Assembly: GCA_031270785.1 (NCBI GenBank)
Contig: JAISWM010000041.1
Coordinates: forward strand, 1-7,105
Length of the DNA stretch: 7,105 nt
Origin: Oscillospiraceae bacterium
GTDB taxonomy: Bacteria; Bacillota; Clostridia; Oscillospirales; Acutalibacteraceae
Reading direction: 5' to 3'
Shown here: piece after piece, positions 5,669 to 7,105 of the stretch
Numbering within the stretch: the stretch's first letter is position 1
How the letters are laid out: every line of letters begins with the position of its first letter
Translations under genes and position numbers: made by a program
The notes under the pieces: generated by a model
The model's database searches: none
Seen by the model: only the letters and a program-made list of their open reading frames with translations
What the model was told of the DNA's origin: nothing

Positions 5669-6682
5669 TTATGGCATTGGCTGGATCTGCACTGCCGGTG
5701 CTTGAACTCGAAAAAGATCATTCAACCACGGTGGCACTGCTGGTCGAAATAGTTCTGCTTGCACTGTTACTCCATGTTGTTCAAGTGCAATTAATGCGGC
5801 AAGTATTACCTGTTGTTGAGCACCCTGTAGACCTCGTAGTAGTGCCAGATCCGCTTCCTGTAGTTGCTGTAGTTGCTGTAGTTGCTGTAGTTGCTGCCCT
5901 TGCTGCCCTTGCTGCCCTTGCTGCCCTTGCTGCCCTTGCTGCCCTTGCTGTTGTAGTTGCTGTTGTAGTTGCTGTATCTGTGGCGGCTGTAGCTGTGGCT
6001 GTAGCTGTGGCTGCAACTGTATCAGTTCCAATAAATACGGCAAGTGCAGTTGCAACCCTTGTAGTTGCTGCGGCTGTTGTTGTAGTCGTGCTAGAAATTG
6101 TCGTGCCGGCTCTATTTTTTCATTTATAACGAACACAAAAACCGCTACTATGTGGCACGTTGGATCATTTGCACCACTCGCTAATTCCATGAACTTTTGA
6201 TACTCATTCGAATTTGATAAGATCGCACTTATCATCGCTCTTATCGCATCAGCCTTATGCCCCCCCACCGCATTGGTTAGTGAAATTACTTTTCTCAAAT
6301 TAAGCCAACACGTACCTCTTGCATCATCTGCTTTTTGCTTTGCTTCATTCACTAATGAAATTGCTGTCATCATTGTAGGCGTTTGTTGTTGATGTATTAT
6401 TACTTTTGTGATGTTAAGCATTTGTTCCATTATTTCACTATCTCGCATTGCTCGTTCTTTTTTTCCACCAGCAATAATATAGGTTACCACACCACCAAAA
6501 CCAAAACCGCCGATAACCACTGTCACTACAAGATTTGTACCCCCACTCAGAACCCCTACCCACTTAACCACTATGTCTAAACTACTACTATTGCCATCAG
6601 CGTACACATCGTTGTCACAAAAATTCGGAACACAAGTTGCCATAGTTAAAAACGCTAAAAACGTTGCGATAATTTTTTTCAT
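5669..6682 (-). CDS. Exported membrane protein with glutamine-rich repeat tail, 337 aa
   Basis: I place the start at ATG 6682 rather than the earlier in-frame ATG at 6754. GGGAG (6693-6697) lies 10 nt before 6682, and a normal signal peptide begins there (MKKIIATFLAFLTMATC, then VYA at 26-28). A Gly-rich hydrophobic helix spans about 43-72 (VVTVVIGGFGFGGVVTYII), followed by basic KKERAMRD and a helical region (80-195) with conserved-looking Ala/Lys helices. Residues 200-275 are almost entirely Gln, Leu, Pro and Gly: LQP units, then six GQQ repeats, then four LQQ repeats. The last 60 residues are hydrophobic and helical (VILAALIALEQHG) and end in a Pro-rich tail. No enzyme motif is seen. Gln-rich tracts often act as flexible or self-associating linkers, so a surface or scaffold role is possible, but that is inference. 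It is the first gene of the operon with the gene at 4926-5645. Confidence 0.75.
   Translation of the reverse strand: MKKIIATFLAFLTMATCVPNFCDNDVYADGNSSSLDIVVKWVGVLSGGTNLVVTVVIGGFGFGGVVTYIIAGGKKERAMRDSEIMEQMLNITKVIIHQQQTPTMMTAISLVNEAKQKADDARGTCWLNLRKVISLTNAVGGHKADAIRAMISAILSNSNEYQKFMELASGANDPTCHIVAVFVFVINEKIEPARQFLARLQQQPQQLQGLQLHLPYLLELIQLQPQLQPQLQPPQIQQLQQQLQQQGQQGQQGQQGQQGQQGQQLQQLQQLQQLQEADLALLRGLQGAQQQVILAALIALEQHGVTVQAELFRPAVPPWLNDLFRVQAPAVQIQPMP
5858..6085 (-). repeat. In-frame glutamine-coding tandem repeat tract
   Basis: In plus-strand terms the tract has four exact copies of TAGTTGCTG (5861-5896, coding QQL), six exact copies of CTGCCCTTG (5894-5947, coding QGQ), and two copies of TTGTAGTTGCTG (5951-5974). 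It also has two exact and one degenerate copy of GGCTGTAGCTGT (5985-6020, coding QPQL-type units). All units are multiples of three, so copy-number changes would alter protein length without breaking the frame. Confidence 0.9.
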
Positions 6683-6719
6683 TTTTTTAATACTCCCAAA
6701 TTCATAAATAATTGAAAAT

Positions 6720-6748
6720 AGTGTATCATATGTTATTAAAAATATCAA
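6720..6748 (-). promoter_or_regulatory. Weak candidate promoter for the Gln-rich protein operon
   Basis: On the minus strand, TTGATA (6743-6748) and TACACT (6720-6725) are separated by 17 nt, about 38 nt upstream of the start at 6682. The -35 matches the consensus at five of six positions and the -10 at four of six. In such AT-rich DNA a chance match is quite possible. Confidence 0.3.
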
Positions 6749-6842
6749 TGACATTTGATTTTAATTTCCAAAGTTCTCCATTTTTGCCATTTTTATTTGG
6801 TATAATATTTGTAAATTATGCAATATATATATTAATAAAAAA

Positions 6843-6942
6843 TTATACAAATTTACGCATTTGAAGCCTCCAAAAACAACACAATTTCTATTGTCCACAA
6901 TTTTGGATTTCTGAATTTTTCGTGTCCATTTTTAGGGGTACA
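6843..6942 (-). mobile_element. Probable IS3-family (IS150-like) left-end remnant
   Basis: Read on the minus strand, the segment opens at 6942 with TGTACCCCTAAAAATGGACA, which resembles the TG-starting terminal repeats of IS3-family elements. About 80 nt further in is an excellent SD, GGAGG (6867-6871), 6 nt before an ATG (6858-6860). The frame then reads MRKFV and stops at 6843. Several IS150-group OrfA proteins begin with similar basic-aromatic residues, and a gene placed this close to the end is typical. Everything after the first four or five codons is missing, so the element would be truncated. The family assignment is from memory of IS ends and is tentative. A non-IS decayed small gene is the alternative. 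Confidence 0.4.
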
Positions 6943-6960
6943 CATCAGCCAAATTTCAAA

Positions 6961-6994
6961 TCTTTTGACGCTTTTTTAATCTTTTAACGCTTTT
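6961..6994. repeat. Imperfect 15-bp direct repeat, 19-bp period
   Basis: TCTTTTGACGCTTTT (6961-6975) and TCTTTTAACGCTTTT (6980-6994) differ at one base. The repeat lies just outside the putative insertion-sequence end. It could be a protein-binding repeat or an old slippage product. Confidence 0.6.
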
Positions 6995-6997
6995 GAG

Positions 6998-7039
6998 TTT
7001 TGCCTGGTTCCTTTTTAACGGAAAATGCACCAGGCAAAA
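6998..7039. repeat. 11-bp perfect inverted repeat with 20-nt spacer
   Basis: TTTTGCCTGGT (6998-7008) pairs exactly with ACCAGGCAAAA (7029-7039). The outer bases are T on the left and A on the right, the opposite of an intrinsic terminator, and no U tract follows on either strand. It could be an operator-like or mobile-element-related hairpin. Confidence 0.6.
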
Positions 7040-7091
7040 ACAAAAATCACCCAATTTCCATGATTTTTAAAAATTTTAAAATGCAAGAAAC

Positions 7092-7105
7092 CCGCAGTAC
7101 TGCGG
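7092..7105. repeat. 14-bp perfect palindrome at the window edge
   Basis: CCGCAGTACTGCGG is its own reverse complement and is preceded by AAAC. If the sequence beyond the edge continues G then T residues, it would form a compact intrinsic terminator. The window ends before this can be seen. Confidence 0.5.

Larger units (their letters stand above)
6683..7105. other. Gene-poor region at the right end
   Basis: This 423-base stretch contains no intact gene. It holds a weak promoter candidate, a probable insertion-sequence end, an imperfect direct repeat, an inverted repeat and a terminal palindrome, each listed separately. A TATAAT at 6801-6806 on the plus strand has no convincing -35 at normal spacing and no downstream gene. 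Confidence 0.6.

Noticed and set aside
5861..5947. CRISPR-like regular repetition
   Set aside because: Units are 9 bp, directly adjacent and lie inside a coding frame; there are no spacers.
5554..6129. Plus-strand open frame with long Leu-Ala-Ala repeats
   Set aside because: It is the antisense reading of the Gln-rich repeat. It has no SD and overlaps two minus-strand genes with good starts and signal peptides.
6683..6754. Earlier in-frame start for the Gln-rich protein
   Set aside because: The ATG at 6754 lacks a well-spaced SD, and using it would bury a normal signal peptide that begins at 6682 behind its own SD.

Overview
The window is AT-rich DNA with Shine-Dalgarno (SD) sites of the AGGAGG type, compact Sec signal peptides, intrinsic terminators and a Clostridia-like large serine recombinase remnant. 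This suggests a low-GC Gram-positive bacterium (Bacillota, probably Clostridia). No rRNA, tRNA or core metabolic gene is visible. Almost every intact gene encodes a secreted or membrane-anchored protein that I cannot place in a characterised family, so this looks like an accessory region. A host-associated lifestyle is possible (secreted ankyrin-like protein, many unique exported proteins, decaying mobile DNA), but that is inference.

Layout. Positions 1-1622 (+): a probably 5'-truncated two-helix membrane protein, then a secreted protein with one internal membrane helix, closed by a strong hairpin at 1673-1711. A second, bidirectional hairpin near 1818-1840 separates it from a convergent minus-strand pair. 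That pair, reading leftwards from 3796, is a double-glycine-leader protein broken in two by an exact 10-bp tandem duplication (3261-3280), followed 21 nt later by a secreted ankyrin-repeat-like protein (2727-1858). Removing one 10-bp copy rebuilds a single 345-residue reading frame.

Positions 3891-4838 (+) hold the C-terminal part of a large serine recombinase without its catalytic domain. A perfect 11-bp hairpin at 4863-4891 then terminates the next minus-strand operon. This operon runs from 6682 to 4926: a glycine-rich-helix membrane protein with a glutamine-rich repeat tail, then a secreted protein of unknown function 23 nt downstream.

The right end (6683-7105) has no intact gene. It holds a possible promoter, a likely end fragment of an IS3-like insertion sequence, a 15-bp imperfect direct repeat, an 11-bp inverted repeat and a palindrome cut by the window edge. 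I cannot assign a joint function to these genes. The clearest signals are the frameshifted leader protein, the stacking of a peptide-export-type leader on a Sec signal, and the in-frame expandable Gln repeat.
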